DNA of 64,000 nt from Triticum aestivum (lineage: Eukaryota > Streptophyta > Magnoliopsida > Poales > Poaceae), in the NCBI RefSeq assembly GCF_018294505.1, contig NC_057795.1, forward strand, positions 232,108,643-232,172,642. Direction: 5' to 3'. Below are positions 44,342-55,907 of the stretch, in pieces. Within the stretch, counting starts at the first letter, position 1. The number at the start of each line of letters is the position of its first letter. The translations under genes were made by a program, and so were the position numbers. The notes under the pieces were generated by a model, which did no database searches, was not told the DNA's origin, and saw only the letters and a list, made by a program, of their open reading frames with translations.

Positions 44342-45075
44342 GGCAATTCTCGAGTCCGGCTATTAAATGGCCGGACACCGTCAAGCGCGCCCGGAGTAAC
44401 CAACAACAAGACCACCTGGCACGTTCCGAGCACGCGTAGCAATGTGGCTCCAACCCCAGCCCTCGCGAAATTGTGAAACCAGTACTACGCGTACATAATT
44501 ACGCTCTGGAAATACCATGGGCATAGGGGGAGGGGCACGACCACGGCAGGCCCAGAATGCGGCTCAACCGCACCAGGGGCTCCTAATTGTGTCATTCTTC
44601 TTTTTTCTCTTACTTTCAGGACTCCTTTCTCAAGAAGCCCTGTCCGGCAGTAGAATCGCCGAACACACGATGCAACAACCAGGGAAGCAGAAAGCTACGT
44701 CGAGTGTCCAGGTGGTCTCTATAACGAGCAGTATACTTGTTTTACATAACATCCCACAGCTCACTCCTGGAGGGAGACATGTCAAATAGTCCCGTCCCTT
44801 GCTTATCGCACTATTTGTATCATTCTGCTTTTACCCCAGCTTTTTTGAATAAATAATGCATAGCTTTTACCTATTATTGCATTCCTTTTTTTATTTTATC
44901 TATACATGTTCACTTATGACATGTTGCAACCGTATGTTTTGGTACGGCCAAATACACCAGGGGCTTAAGTACCCCAAAATATGGTGTGATAAGTCCGACT
45001 ACTTTCCGGACAAGGGAGCCAGACAGTTAACCTGCCCGGACGTCTTTTGCCAGGCCTGTCAAAGGTAAAGGGAGT
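44342..45075 (+). mobile_element. Non-coding remnant where pol is missing
   Basis: No RT, RNase H or integrase sequence is visible. Two CCAGGGGCTT or CCAGGGGCTC motifs (about 44574 and 44959) resemble the element's own tract before the 3' LTR (CAGGGGTTAC, 46544-46553). Confidence 0.6.
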
Positions 45076-46002
45076 TTAGATCCCGCATAGAGTCAAACTA
45101 TGGAAAACAAGTGTCCTGTAAAGGATAAAATATCTTACCTCGCCGGCTTGACGCTGCGAGCTGAATCCGCAATCTTCGGTAGCGGATGCGGGAGCCTCGG
45201 CGCCCTTGAACAGCACCTTCCAGGCATCTTCGTACGTAGTGTCGAAGAGCCTGCTCAAGGTTTGGTGTTGTGCCGGATCAAACTCCCACAAGATGAAGGC
45301 TCATTGTTGGCACGGGAGGATTCGGCGGATGAGCATGACCTGGACTACGTTGACGACCTTGAGCTTCTTGTTCGCCAAGGTTTTGACCCAGGATTGGAGT
45401 CCGGTCAGCTCTTCCGAATCACCCTATGTTAGGCCCGTATCTTTCCAAGAGGTGAGCCGTGTAGGGAAGCCAGATCAGAATTTGGGGGCCGCCACCCATT
45501 TAGTGTCACGCGGCTCGGTGATGTAGAACCACCCCGATTGCCACCCCTTTATGGTCTCCACGAAGGAGCCCTCGAGCCATAGGACGTTGGGCATCTTGCC
45601 CACCATGGCACCTCCGCACTCCGCTTGGCGGCCGCCCACTACCTTCGGCTTGACATTGAAGGTCTTCAGCCATAAGCTGAAGTGGGGCTGGGTGCAGAGG
45701 AAGGCCTCGCACACGACGATGAACGCCGAGATGTTGATGATGAAATTCGGGGCCAGATCATGGAAATCCAGGCCGTAGTAGAACATGAGCCCTCGGACAA
45801 ATGGGTGAAGTGGAAAACCTAGTCCGCGGAGGAAGTGGGTGAGGAACACCACCCTCTCATGGTGCCCGAGCGTGCGGATGAGCTGCCCCTTGTCGGGGAG
45901 CCGATGCGCGATGTCGCTGGACAAGTCTCCGGCCTTCCGCAGCCTCTTGATGTGCCCCTCCGTGACGGAGGAGGCCATCCACTTGCCTCCCGCTCCGGAC
46001 AT
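45076..46002 (-). pseudogene. Antisense accessory ORF of the Tat-like element (gypsy-type transposon domain)
   Basis: ATG at 46002 (MSGAGGKWMASSV) opens 175 codons. The domain core (VVFLTHFLRGLGFPLHPFV, LMFYYGLDFHDLAPN, VVCEAFLCTQPHFSLW) aligns by eye with residues 60-120 of the protein at 28414 and with the copy at 63109. A stop at 45475 is followed in the same direction by decayed coding, including LWEFDPAQHQTLSRLFD (about 45245-45290). A clear splice donor follows (minus strand GGCGAG|GTAAGATA, at 45138). It runs opposite to gag-protease and has its own TATA box. Its role is unknown. Confidence 0.7.
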
Positions 46003-46553
46003 GGCTGGGGAAGGCTGAGGCGAGATGTGCGGACTTGGGCGCTGGAGCTCGAGTGCGTGGAAATGGATAAGAAAGGAGGATGAAGGCGTAGGTAAAAAGG
46101 TGGATCCTTATCCCCTTATATGGACGGACGAAACTATGCATCTCCACCAGCCTAGTAAAACTCACTTATCTCCCAAGCGCCATAATCAATGGTGCGGTTG
46201 GGTTACCCACGCCCATATTGATGAGAATCCTGGAATAAGGGGATGCGATCTCTGCTTTGACAAGGCGTGCCAAGGAAACCGCCTCGCTAAACGCGCTGAG
46301 GTGGGATAGTAAAAACGATTGGGATAAAGGCTTGGCCGTGGTGTGATGTCATGCCACGAAATACGTCAGCAGAATGAATTTGTATAAATATTATTCTCTC
46401 TACGGTGGTATGTGGAACTTATTTTGTAGAGCCGGACACTATCCTTGTGTTCAAAATCTTCTATGAAGTATTCGGAGGAGGAACCCGCCTTGCAATGCCG
46501 AAGACAATATGCGCGTCAGACTCGTCGTCATTGAAGCCTTGTTCAGGGGTTAC
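46003..46553 (-). promoter_or_regulatory. Leader and upstream region of the Tat-like antisense ORF
   Basis: CATATAAG on the minus strand (46115-46122) is a TATA box about 110 bp before the ATG. The rest, up to the 3' LTR, is non-coding and GC-mixed. The sense-strand polypurine tract (CAGGGGTTAC) lies at 46544-46553. Confidence 0.6.
46115..46122 (-). promoter_or_regulatory. TATA box of the Tat-like antisense ORF
   Basis: The minus strand reads CCATATAAGGGGAT. The spacing to the start codon (about 110 bp) is almost the same as in the sister copy (62997-63003 to 63109). Confidence 0.55.
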
Positions 46554-47026
46554 TGAGGGAGTCCCGGACTAGGGGGTGTCCGGATAGCCGAACTATCATC
46601 TTCGGCCGGACTCCTGGACTATGAAGATACAAGATTGAAGACTTCGTCCCGTGTCCGGATGGGACTTTCCTTGGCATGGAAGGCAAGCTTGGCGATACGG
46701 ATATGTAGATCTCCTACCATTGTAACCGACTCTGTGTAACCCTAACCCTCTTCGGTGTCTATATAAACCGGAGGGTTTTAGTCCGTAGGACGAACAACAA
46801 TCATACCATAGGCTAGCTTCTAGGGTTTAGCCTCTCTGATCTCGTGGTAGATCTACTCTTGTACTACCCATATCATCAATATCAATCAAGCAGGAGTAGG
46901 GTTTTACCTCCATCGAGAGGGCCCGAACCGGGGTAATAACATCGTGTCCCTTGTCTCCTGTTACCATCCGCCTAGACGCACAGTTTGGGACCCCCTACCC
47001 GAGATCCGCCGGTTTTGACACCGACA
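46554..47026 (+). mobile_element. 3' LTR of the Tat-like element
   Basis: TGAGGGAGTCCCGG to TTGACACCGACA, followed by the target copy CCCAC. TATATAAA lies at 46760-46767. Confidence 0.88.
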
Positions 47027-47031
47027 CCCAC

Positions 47032-48167
47032 CAAAGGAGTGAACCGCCAGGCGTTTATGACTTTGTGAAAACAATGCTTCATTATTCAGACTCGGGGAGT
47101 CTTGTAATAAGGTAGAAAAACCTATCAATTTTTGTCATGCCTTCGCGCATGTTCATGGTGCTTAATACTTTCGTAAGCCGCCATCGCTATATACTTCCAG
47201 CTTATGTTGATCTTTTATTTCCTTAATGTTAAATTTGCTTGCCTTATCCTGCATATAAAACAAGCAAAATTCCCTTGGCGATTTATCACATCGGGGGTCA
47301 CATAAGGTATTGATAACCCATAGTGCGAACCAAAACATCATATAAAGGCCGGTTTATGATTATATTTGTTAAACATAATCACAATAGCCTACCTGCGACC
47401 CTTTTGGTAATCTCGCCGGTTTATGTGACCTAAATCATGAGGGTAAGCTTAACTCCTGAAAGTTGGCACATATGATATTCACCTGGCCCTTAACAATTAA
47501 AGTGACCAATATTAAAACTGGTAGAATGAGAACCCCATAGTACTTTCAAGAAAGGCCTCACGATAGTCAAACATTTATACTTACAAAGTATGATGAATAA
47601 TAAAAAAATTTGAAAGGCCTCTGATTCAAATACGATCAATGAACCGTTCCAAAGGGGTTAAGCTAAGATTCGAATTCGATCATATAGTCCCCAGTGGCTT
47701 TGGCGATGCCGATCAAGTGGGTATGACAGTTATGTTCTCTTTGGTTCGAATACGACCTATGTTTGAACAGGAAGCCCCCAAGTGACCATAAGAGTTGTTT
47801 AATGACGCTGATTCGAATACGATCCACGTCAGACCCAAAGGGTTTAAGCTATGATTCAAATATGATCAAGAAGCCCCCAAGTGGGTTTGGCAGTATGCCG
47901 ATCAAGTGGGTATCGACAACTATGTTCTCTTTGGTTCGGATACGACCTATGTTTGAACAGGAAGCCCCCAAGTGATCACGGCTAGATTCAGATGTGATGA
48001 TAAGCTGGACCAAAGGGAAAGCTGGATTCAGATATGATCCGCTCCCTGTTGGTTGTTTCCACCACCAGACATATAAACCTTTGAGGGTGAAAACGACAGA
48101 GGTCCTGCTTTATTGCTTTATATAATATATACATCGTCAAAATATACACATGTTGAGAGCCGGTGGC
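47032..48167 (-). mobile_element. Fatima-like element, spacer between pol and antisense gene, with 190-bp repeats
   Basis: The first 11 bases close the antisense gene (stop TGA at 47040-47042). From 47620 to 47990 a 190-bp repeat is present: AACAGGAAGCCCCCAAGTGA lies at 47767 and 47957, and GATCAAGTGGGTAT lies near 47712 and 47900. This is the reverse complement of the tandem repeat at 22574-23030 in the non-autonomous element. No protein was found in 47043-48167. Confidence 0.75.
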
Positions 48168-51100
48168 TCAAGTATAGTAAGGCTGAAGATGGGCGATATT
48201 CCACAGCCGGCGGGTCTCCTCCTCCGATTTACGTGAGTCTTTGTGCTCTCGAACATTGATAAGGTAGTATGACCCATTGTTCAGATTCTTGCTGACCACA
48301 AAGGGTCCTTCCCAATGAGGGGATAGCTTGTGCATATCAGACTGATCCTGGATGAGCCGGAGCACTAAGTCGCCTTCCTGAAAGGTTCTACTTCTAACCC
48401 GGCGGCTGTGATAGCGGCGCAGGTCTTGCTGGTAAATCGTCGAGCGGGCTATTACCAAGTCTCGCTCCTCATACAACAAGTCAAGTGCATCCGGACGAGC
48501 TTTTTCGTTATCAGCCTCAACGTAAGCCGCCACGCGGGGTGAATCGTGCTAGATGTCACTTGGCAGGATAGCCTATGCTCCATATACCATGAAGAAAGGT
48601 GTGTAACCTGTAGATCTATTAGGCGTAGTGTTGATGCTCCACAGTACACAGGGTAACTTCTCCACCCAACAACCCGGAGTTCGCTACAAGGGGACCAAGA
48701 GCCGAGGTTTGATACCCTTCAGGATCTCTTGATTATCTCTTTCTGCTTGACCATTGGATTGAGGATGAGCAACAGTCGAAACATCAAGCCGGATATGTTC
48801 TCGTTAATAGAACTCTTCCATGGCACCCTTGGAGAGATTAATGCTATTATCAGTTATGATGCTGTGTGGAAAACCAAAACGAAAAATCACCTTTTTCATG
48901 AATTAAACCACCGTGGCTGCATCACACTTACTGACCAGCTCTGCCTCAACCCACTTTGTAAACGTATCCACTGCCACCATTAGGTATGTCTTTTTATCCT
49001 TAGATCTCTTGAAAGGTCCAACCATGTCAAGCCCCCAGACTGCGAATGGCCAAGTAATTGGAATCATTCTCAACTCTTGAGCCGGCACATGAGCTCGTCG
49101 TGAGAATTTTTGACATCCGTCACATTTGCTAACTAGATCCTCCACATCAGCATGAGCCGTCAGCCAATAGAAACCATGACGGAAAGCCTTGGCCACAAGA
49201 GATTTTGAACCGGCATGATGACCACAATCTCCTTCATGGATCTCATGAAGTATCTCCTGACCCTCCACAGGCGAGACACAACGTTGAAACGGCCCAGTGA
49301 CACTACGGTGATGTAACTCGCCATGAACAATCGTCATAGATTTGGACCGCCTGATGATTTGTCTCGCCAAGGTCTCATCCTTAGGCAACTCTCCTCGGGT
49401 CATATAGGTCAAATATGGCATTGTCCAATCCGGGATGACGTGAAGAGCTGCCACCAGCTGTGCCTCCGGGTCTGGCACTGCTAGTTCCTCCTTTGTCGGT
49501 ACCTTGACAGAAGGATTATGCAAAACATCGAGAAAGGTGTTAGGCGGCACCGGCTTACGCTAAGATCCCAACCGGCTTAAAGAATCAGCCGCCTCATTCT
49601 TCCTTCAATCAATGTGCTCCACTTGATAACCTTTGAAGTGCCCAGCCACGACATCTAATTCACGGCGGTAAGCCGCCATAAGGGGATCCTTGGAGTCCCA
49701 CTTGCCTGACACCTGTTGGGCCATGAGATCTGAATCGCCCAAGCACCTTACCCGGCTCAAATTCATCGCTTTGGCCATCCGGAGACCATGTGGTAAGGCC
49801 TCGTACTCAACTGCATTGTTAGTACAAGGAAACATAAGCGGGAGCACGTAACAAAATTTGTCACCTCGAGGGGAAGTTAAAAAAACACCAGCCTCCGAGC
49901 CTTCTAACTGCCTGGACCCATCAAAGTGAATAGTCCAATATGTGTTATCTGGCTTCTCCTCAGGTGCCTGCAACTCTGTCCAATCATTGATAAAGTCCAG
50001 CAAGGCTTGAGACTTAATAGCAGTACGTGGCATACACTTCAAACCATGAGGCCCAAGCTCAATAGCCCACTTGGCGACTCGTCCTGTGGCTTCCTTGTTC
50101 TGGATGATGTCCCCCAAGGGGGCAGAACTTACCACAGTTATAGGATGACTTTGGAAGTACTACTTCAGCTTATGGCTTGCCATAAACAATCCGTAAACAA
50201 GTTTCTGCCAATGTGGATACCTTTGTTTAGACTCAATAAGCACCTCACTGATGTAGTAAACCGGCCGTTGAACCGAATGCTCCTTGCCTGCCTCGTTACG
50301 CTCCACCATGATGGCAACACTGAGAGCTCGTGAATTAACAGCCACATATAACAGCAACGGCTCTTTATCAATGGGAGCCGCAAGGACCGATGGCTCAGAC
50401 AACTGTCTCTTTAAATCTTCAAAGGCAGTATTAGCAGCATCACTCCAGATAAAATTGTCCATTTTCTTCATCATCTGATACAGCGGTAGGGCCTTCTCAC
50501 CTAATCGGCTTATGAACTGGCTTAAAGCAGCAACACGACCCGCCAGTTGCTGAACATCATTGATGCACGCCGGTTTAGCCAGAGAGGTAATTGCCTTGAT
50601 CTTCTCCGGATTAGCTTCAATGCCTCTGTTTGAGACCAGAAAACCCAAGAGCTTGCCTGCAGGTACACCAAACACACACTTGGCCGGGTTAAGCATCATC
50701 TTATAAACCCAGAGATTATCGAAGGTCTCTTTCAAGTCAGATATAAAGGTTTCCTTCTCTCTGGACTTCACAATGATGTCATCCACATAGGCATGAACAT
50801 TGCACCCAATTTGATCGTGGAGACAGTTCTGTACACATCGCTGATAAGTCGCCTGAGCACTCTTGAGCCCAAATGGCATAGATACATAATAGAAGGCTCC
50901 AAACGGAGTGATGAAAGTCGTCTTCTCCTGGTCCTCAATTGCCATTTTGATCTGATGATAACCAGAGTAAGCATCCAAAAAGCTCAAACGCTCGCAACCC
51001 GCCGTACCATCAATGATTTGATCAATACGGGGGAGAGCAAAGGGATCAGCCGGACAAGCCTTATTTAAGTCCGTGTAATCCACACACATCCACCAGGTGC

Positions 51101-52163
51101 CATTCTTCTTGGGCACGAGCACCGGGTTAGCCAACCATTCCGGGTGAAAAACTTCAACAATAAACCCAGCCGCTAAGAGCCGGGCGACTTCCTCTCCAAT
51201 AGCTTTCCGTCTCTCTTCGTTGAACCGTTGAAGAAACTGCGTGACCGGCTCATACTTCGGATCAATATTGAGAGTGTGCTCAGCGAGTTCTCTCGGTACA
51301 CCTGGCATGTCAGAAGGTTTCCATGCGAAGATGCCCCGGTTCTCACGGATGAACTCGACGAGCGCGCTTTCATATTTAGGATCCAAATTGGCACTGATAC
51401 TGAACTGCTTAGATGAATCACCCAGATTGAAATCCACAAGCTTGGTTTCGGCAGCCGATTTAAACTTCATCGCCGGGTCATGCTCGGTGGTTGGCTTCTT
51501 TAGAGAGGTCATATCCGCCGGGTCAACGTTGTCTTGATAAAACTTCAGTTCCTCTGCTGCACAAACAGACTCAACATAAGCCGCGTTGCCCTCCTCACAT
51601 TCCAGGACTACCTTTCGACTTCCATGCATGGTGATGGTGCCCTTGTGACCCGGCATCTTAAGCTGTAGATAAACATAACATGGCCGTGCCATGAACTTGG
51701 CATAAACCGGCCGCTCAAATAGGGCATGATATGGACTCCTGATTTTGCCCACCTCAAACGTCAATTTCTCAGCCCTGGAATCATATTCATCTCCAAAGGC
51801 CACTTCTAGTTTAATCTTGCCAACTGGGTAAGCCGACTTACCAGGAACCACTCCATGACAAACAATGTTGGATGTCTTCAAATTCTTATCAGTTAACCCC
51901 ATGTGCTGAAAGGTCTCATAATAGAGGATATTGATGCTGCTACCCCCGTCCATGAGTACCTTAGTGAATTTATATCCACCAACCTGAGGTGCTACCACCA
52001 AGGCTAACTGACCCGGATTATCAACCCGTAGGGGGTGATCTGCCCTGCTCCGTACAACAGGCTGTTCTGACCACCTCAAATAACGGGGAGCCGCCGGCTC
52101 AACTGAATTCACGACCCTCTTATGAATCTTCTGGTCACGTTTGCATGAGCTGGTGGTGAACAC
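48168..52163 (-). pseudogene. pol of the Fatima-like element
   Basis: All segments share one frame with gag, interrupted by stops rather than frameshifts. Stops lie at 50160, 49605, 49560, 48903, 48804 and 48549. Protease: LMDGGSSINILYY (about 51940). Reverse transcriptase: LNKACPADPFALPRID, FLDAYSGYHQI and YVDD (AYVDDIIVKS, about 50780). RNase H: HFDGSRQLEGSEAG and GDSDLMAQQVSG. Integrase: zinc residues CDGCQKFSRRAH, GLDMVGPF, and an AERDN glutamate segment near 48765. The C terminus ends NIAHLQPYYT at 48168. Most stops could arise by C-to-T change on one strand, which fits methylated old DNA. Confidence 0.85.
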
Positions 52164-52415
52164 GTGATACTGCCCACTATTCTGATGCTTCGGATGGCTT
52201 TGATAACTCGACTGCTACTGCTGTTGCTCCCCTTGACCAGACTGCTGTTGATTATAACCGCCTTGATGTCCCGGAAAGCCGGAGCTTGAACCGCCACCCG
52301 GGCCATGAAAGCCACCAGCTACTGAGCCGCCGCCCGACCCATGATTGCCATCAAACATGTTGGAATTCTTGAAAGCCTTCAAGATCGCCCAATCTTTCCA
52401 TAAGTGGGTGGCGGG

Positions 52416-54185
52416 TCATTCCCGGATGCCGTGTCTCCGGCAAGGCTCATTGAGTAGCTGCTCAAGAGATGGGCCTGACCCGCCAGATCTAGGGGGCGGT
52501 TTTCCCTTACGTCTCTGATTATTACCCTGCGCATTGGCATTGGCCACAAACTCCGGGTTACCCTCCGCCTTACGCTTATTGCCTCCTTGATTCATCGGGT
52601 TATGCTGCTGGCCCATTCCATTGTCGTTCTTCTTTACCTTCCCTGTGTTGTCCTCATCAGACGCGGGATCCTTGGTACTATCAGAGTCGGCGTATTTGAC
52701 TAAAGCTGCCATCAGCGTACCCATATCGTTGCAATCACGCTTAAGGCGCCCCAGTTTCTGTCTCAGCGGCTCAAAGTGGCAGTTCTTCTCCAACATATGG
52801 ACTGCAGAGCCAGCATCCATCTTTTCAGACGAATGTATTATCTCCTTGACCCGGCGTACCCAGTGAGTCGTGGATTCACCCTCCTCCTGCTTACAATTTG
52901 TCAAGTCCACAATCGACATAGATTGCTTGCAAGTGTCCTTGAAGATCTGGATGAAACGGGCCTTTATCTCTGCCCACGAATTAATGGAATTGGGTGGCAA
53001 GCCCTTTAACCAGGACCGGGCCGTTCCATCTAACATCATGGTGAAGTACTTAGCCATTGCTGCGTCGCTGACCTCCAACAGCTCCATGGCCATCTCATAA
53101 CTTTCGATCCACGCTCCGGGCTGTAAGTCGGCCGTGTAATTCGGCACCTTTCGAGGTCCCTTGAAGTCCTTGTGTAGGCGTACATTATGCGGAGCCGACA
53201 CCAAAACACCGCCGGTTCTAGTAGCCACTCCCGTCTCAATGGAAGTCGTCGGATACTCTGGGAAATCTTTATGATTCGTCTGTTGAGCCGCTAGCTGAGC
53301 CGCCCGCTCATTCTCCTAACGTATTCGGTCTTGTACCGGGTTATAGCCACCGGGCTGGTTACGGCGCTGGGCGTTGCTTGACAAAGCTTTTGACTCCATG
53401 TGCCTGCTGTAACTTGGACTCCGGTTTTGACGAGGCGGTGCTAACCAAGGTGGAGGAGTCGAATGAATCCTGTCCTGGCTATAAGAATAAGTCTCTTGCT
53501 GAGCCAGGGCCGTCTGGACAAGTTCTCTGATCCTCCGGGTCTCCACCGCTGTCGGATTATCACCATCCACCGGGAGAGCCGCCAAACGCGCCGATGCTGC
53601 GATTAAGTTCTCCATGGGGTTGGAAAAGTGACCCGGCGGTATCGGTACATAACGGGGCGGTGCCATGTTCCCATGAGGAGGTGCCATCTCCCGAGGCTGA
53701 GCCGGTCCTCCTGTTCCGGCTATCATGAACTGATTTGCATCTGGCGGGTTACTTGGGCCGGCTCCGGGTGTAGCAAAAAGATTACGAGGATCATAAACCG
53801 GAGATAAACGGGACTGGATTTTCTGATGTCTCCTCCTCATCACCTCGTTAGACGCGTTCAGGCTCATCGTGAGCTGGAAGGCCTCTGACTGTAGCCGTTG
53901 TGCCCGTGCATCCAAAGCCGCCCGTTCTGTGGCTAACCTAGTGTCCTCAGCTGCCAAGGCCTCCTTGGCCCGAGCTATTTCCTCGCGCACCCATGCCACC
54001 TCCGCGTCATGCTCATCTTTATTTGCAGGAATAACCGTGGCGGTTAACAGGGCCGTAAGCTTATCCATGAGATCTATCAGCACCTGAGCCGGTGGGTGCA
54101 CAGGGCCTCCTGCCCCGGCCGCTCCTGACCCGGACGTTATTGCTGCAGCGGTTGTAGAGTTTTGACCGGGTTGAGTCCCAGCCAT
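52416..54185 (-). pseudogene. gag of the Fatima-like element
   Basis: Start chosen at ATG 54185 (MAGTQPGQ), the first Met after the leader. The N-terminal half has a coiled-coil-like stretch (residues about 75-130, Glu/Ala/Arg-rich) and a Pro-rich region. A TAG lies at 53316-53318. The core follows: YTADLQPGAWIESYEMAME, MLDGTARSWLKGLPPNSINS, IVDLTNCKQEEGESTTHWVR. The basic tail ends at TGA 52416-52418. The frame continues to pol with one more TAG at 52215-52217 in a Gly/Gln-rich linker. No CCHC knuckle is seen; a CRRHGIRE motif stands near the end. Confidence 0.82.
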
Positions 54186-54406
54186 GAAGACTCCTGCCCA
54201 TCTTGGCGGCTCATAGGGGTCTAGAATACTGGGGCCATTAGAATAGCCCCCAAGCACGCCATCTTACACTTGATACAGGAATCTATAGAACTGGCGGACG
54301 AATCACTGTCAGAGAGGACGGCCATCTCACCACCATCTTCAGATCCTTCACAAAGTTCCTCTCCGTGGATGCAGCCCACGAAGGCACGCTTCATGACGGG
54401 TTGAAC

Positions 54407-54676
54407 TCAGGCAGGTCTCGCTCGCTGAGCCATCTTGACGAGGTCGGTGCAGTTGTCCGGCTCAGGGCCCGGCTCACCGATCCGGCCGATGAAGACGTGG
54501 ATTCCGCCGAAGGGGACACGGTACCCATACTCAATTGAGCCGGCATCGGGGCCCCAGCCTTCGTCGTCGATGTAGATCTTGCCGCGACGACTCTTGGTCA
54601 TACGGCCCACTGCGTATCCCTTGAGCCCTTTGAAGTTGCCCTTCAAGAACCCAAATCCACCGTGCGCTGGCCCCAT
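54407..54676 (-). CDS. Leader ORF of the Fatima-like element (89 codons)
   Basis: ATG at 54676 lies within the primer-binding site, in a CCACCATGGGG context, the optimum for translation start. The protein begins MGPAHGGFGFLKGNFKGLKG and contains GKIYIDDEGWGPDAGSIEYG and a VPFGGIHVFIGR stretch, with an acidic-Pro tail. It is fully open to the stop at 54407 and lies upstream of gag. I do not recognise a family. The open frame, in an element whose gag-pol has about nine stops, suggests selection or chance; conservation across copies would decide. Confidence 0.5.
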   Translation of the reverse strand: MGPAHGGFGFLKGNFKGLKGYAVGRMTKSRRGKIYIDDEGWGPDAGSIEYGYRVPFGGIHVFIGRIGEPGPEPDNCTDLVKMAQRARPA

Positions 54677-54688
54677 GGTGGGCTCCAA
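54669..54688 (-). promoter_or_regulatory. Primer-binding site, tRNA-Lys type (degenerate)
   Basis: The minus strand reads TTGGAGCCCACCATGGGGCC directly after the LTR. It matches the tRNA-Lys complement TGGCGCCCACCGTGGGGC with two mismatches in 18 positions. Confidence 0.6.
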
Positions 54689-54689
54689 C

Positions 54690-55214
54690 TGTCGTGGAAT
54701 TGTCACGTCAGATGTCCTAGTGAAAGGACTTAGTCGTGGAGCCATCACAACTAGGAAGCTTAAAGGGGTTAATTGGGACAAAGGACACGATGGAGTTATA
54801 CTAGTTCGGCCCCTTACGGTGAAGGTAAAGCCTACGTCTAGTTGGGTTGGTATTGCTTGATGTTTCGATGACCAGGGAGTGAGATATGCTATGCCCGGTT
54901 CTCGATGAGTTGTTTTCTTGCCCTAAGACACCAGCGGGTCATCCCCTTATATACACGGGTGGATGCCCAGCGGCCTACAGAGCCCCGGCCAGCTCATAGA
55001 CAGTGTCCGGCTCGGTGACTAGTTAAGTCTACCTTATGTTACAAGTCATATCATCATGGCGGTTTACCACTATGTGCCTTAAGCCGCCTGCGGGCCTTAG
55101 ACCCTTTATTGAACCGCCATCTTCATGCTTGGTCTTGGGCTTCTCTCTGGTGAATCTTCTTTGCGTAACCCGGCCCCTCCTGGGCGGCTTACACAAATAG
55201 TTATATCCCCAACA
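54690..55214 (-). mobile_element. 5' LTR of the Fatima-like element
   Basis: Plus strand TGTCGTGGAATTGTCACG to TATATCCCCAACA, followed by GGAAC. The minus-strand TATA box TATATAAG lies at 54946-54953. Confidence 0.88.
54946..54953 (-). promoter_or_regulatory. LTR TATA box
   Basis: TATATAAG on the minus strand about 265 bp into the LTR, also present in the 3' LTR. Likely core promoter for gag-pol RNA. Confidence 0.5.
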
Positions 55215-55219
55215 GGAAC

Positions 55220-55907
55220 GAATATGCAACAGAAAAATGCAAGAACATGGTCAAACACTAGAGAACTTCATGTATAATTGGTCGGTGACAAAGTCACCTA
55301 TGTTAAGAGTATATTGACTTAGGAGTCAAGTGAAGACACTTGATCATAGGTCATACTCATCGTTTAAGCTCAAAATGGGGTTGCCATTTTTCATTTAAGC
55401 ATTTTAATGTATTCACATCTTGTTGAGTTGCTTTGACCCATGTCTTGGGGTAAAGCTTCTCTAAGATGGAATGACATACCTTGGGTGGTGGTGTTGATCT
55501 TGATCATGTAGTTGAACTTGTGTGGGATGCTCAATGTTGATGTAGTTCATTTGGAGCACCACTTGTAATTGAAGTTCATCTACCTACATGAATTTGTTTT
55601 GCAAGGAATAGCACTTGTGCATCCAAAATGACAATCACGAACTTTGATATAGGAATTGTCAAAGGATATATTTGAAGTGTTTTATGCTTCCTTATCTCCA
55701 ACCACCGTAATGTAGAGACTTGGTGATGTAGAGATTGCTGAAGATGTGAGTGAGTTGCAATCTCATATATTTGGATTCATCCAAGTACCTACAAGGGTTA
55801 GATAACATGCAAGGTGCAAATATATCCAAGACATAAGATTATCATCATAAGAGAAATATCAAGGATTAGTCATAGGCTTATGTCTTGCATGTATCCAAAT
55901 GGAGTTC
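55220..55907 (-). mobile_element. Copia 3' untranslated region (inner part)
   Basis: AT-rich continuation of 25646-26816 after the Fatima-like insertion, up to the pol stop. No gene seen. Confidence 0.65.

Larger units (their letters stand above)
31903..47026 (+). mobile_element. Tat-like gypsy element, plus strand, lacking reverse transcriptase and integrase
   Basis: LTRs 31903-32374 and 46554-47026 are flanked by the exact duplication CCCAC (31898-31902 and 47027-47031). After removing the chromovirus-like insertion (34101-42819 plus one GGGTT copy) the element is about 6.4 kb. It holds gag and protease in one frame (32420-44341), a non-coding gap, and an accessory ORF on the opposite strand (46002-45076). 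The missing pol makes it a deletion derivative that must be mobilised in trans. It sits inside the last coding exon of the Fatima-like antisense gene. Confidence 0.88.
26817..55214 (-). mobile_element. Fatima-like (Tat-type) gypsy element, minus strand, with antisense accessory gene
   Basis: LTRs of 525 bp at 26817-27341 (3') and 54690-55214 (5') are flanked by the exact target duplication GGAAC (26812-26816 and 55215-55219). Own sequence, after removing the 31903-47026 insertion, is about 13.3 kb. From the 5' end it holds a primer site, a leader ORF, gag (54185-52416), pol (to 48168), a repeat-rich spacer (47032-48167) and then, on the opposite strand, a spliced accessory gene (28414-31902) before the 3' LTR. 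The Fatima name rests on a remembered LTR and is tentative. Confidence 0.88.

Noticed and set aside
45100..45432. Plus-strand 110-codon frame in the Tat-like element
   Set aside because: It is the complement of the decayed C-terminal part of the antisense accessory ORF, which matches the copy at 63109 on.
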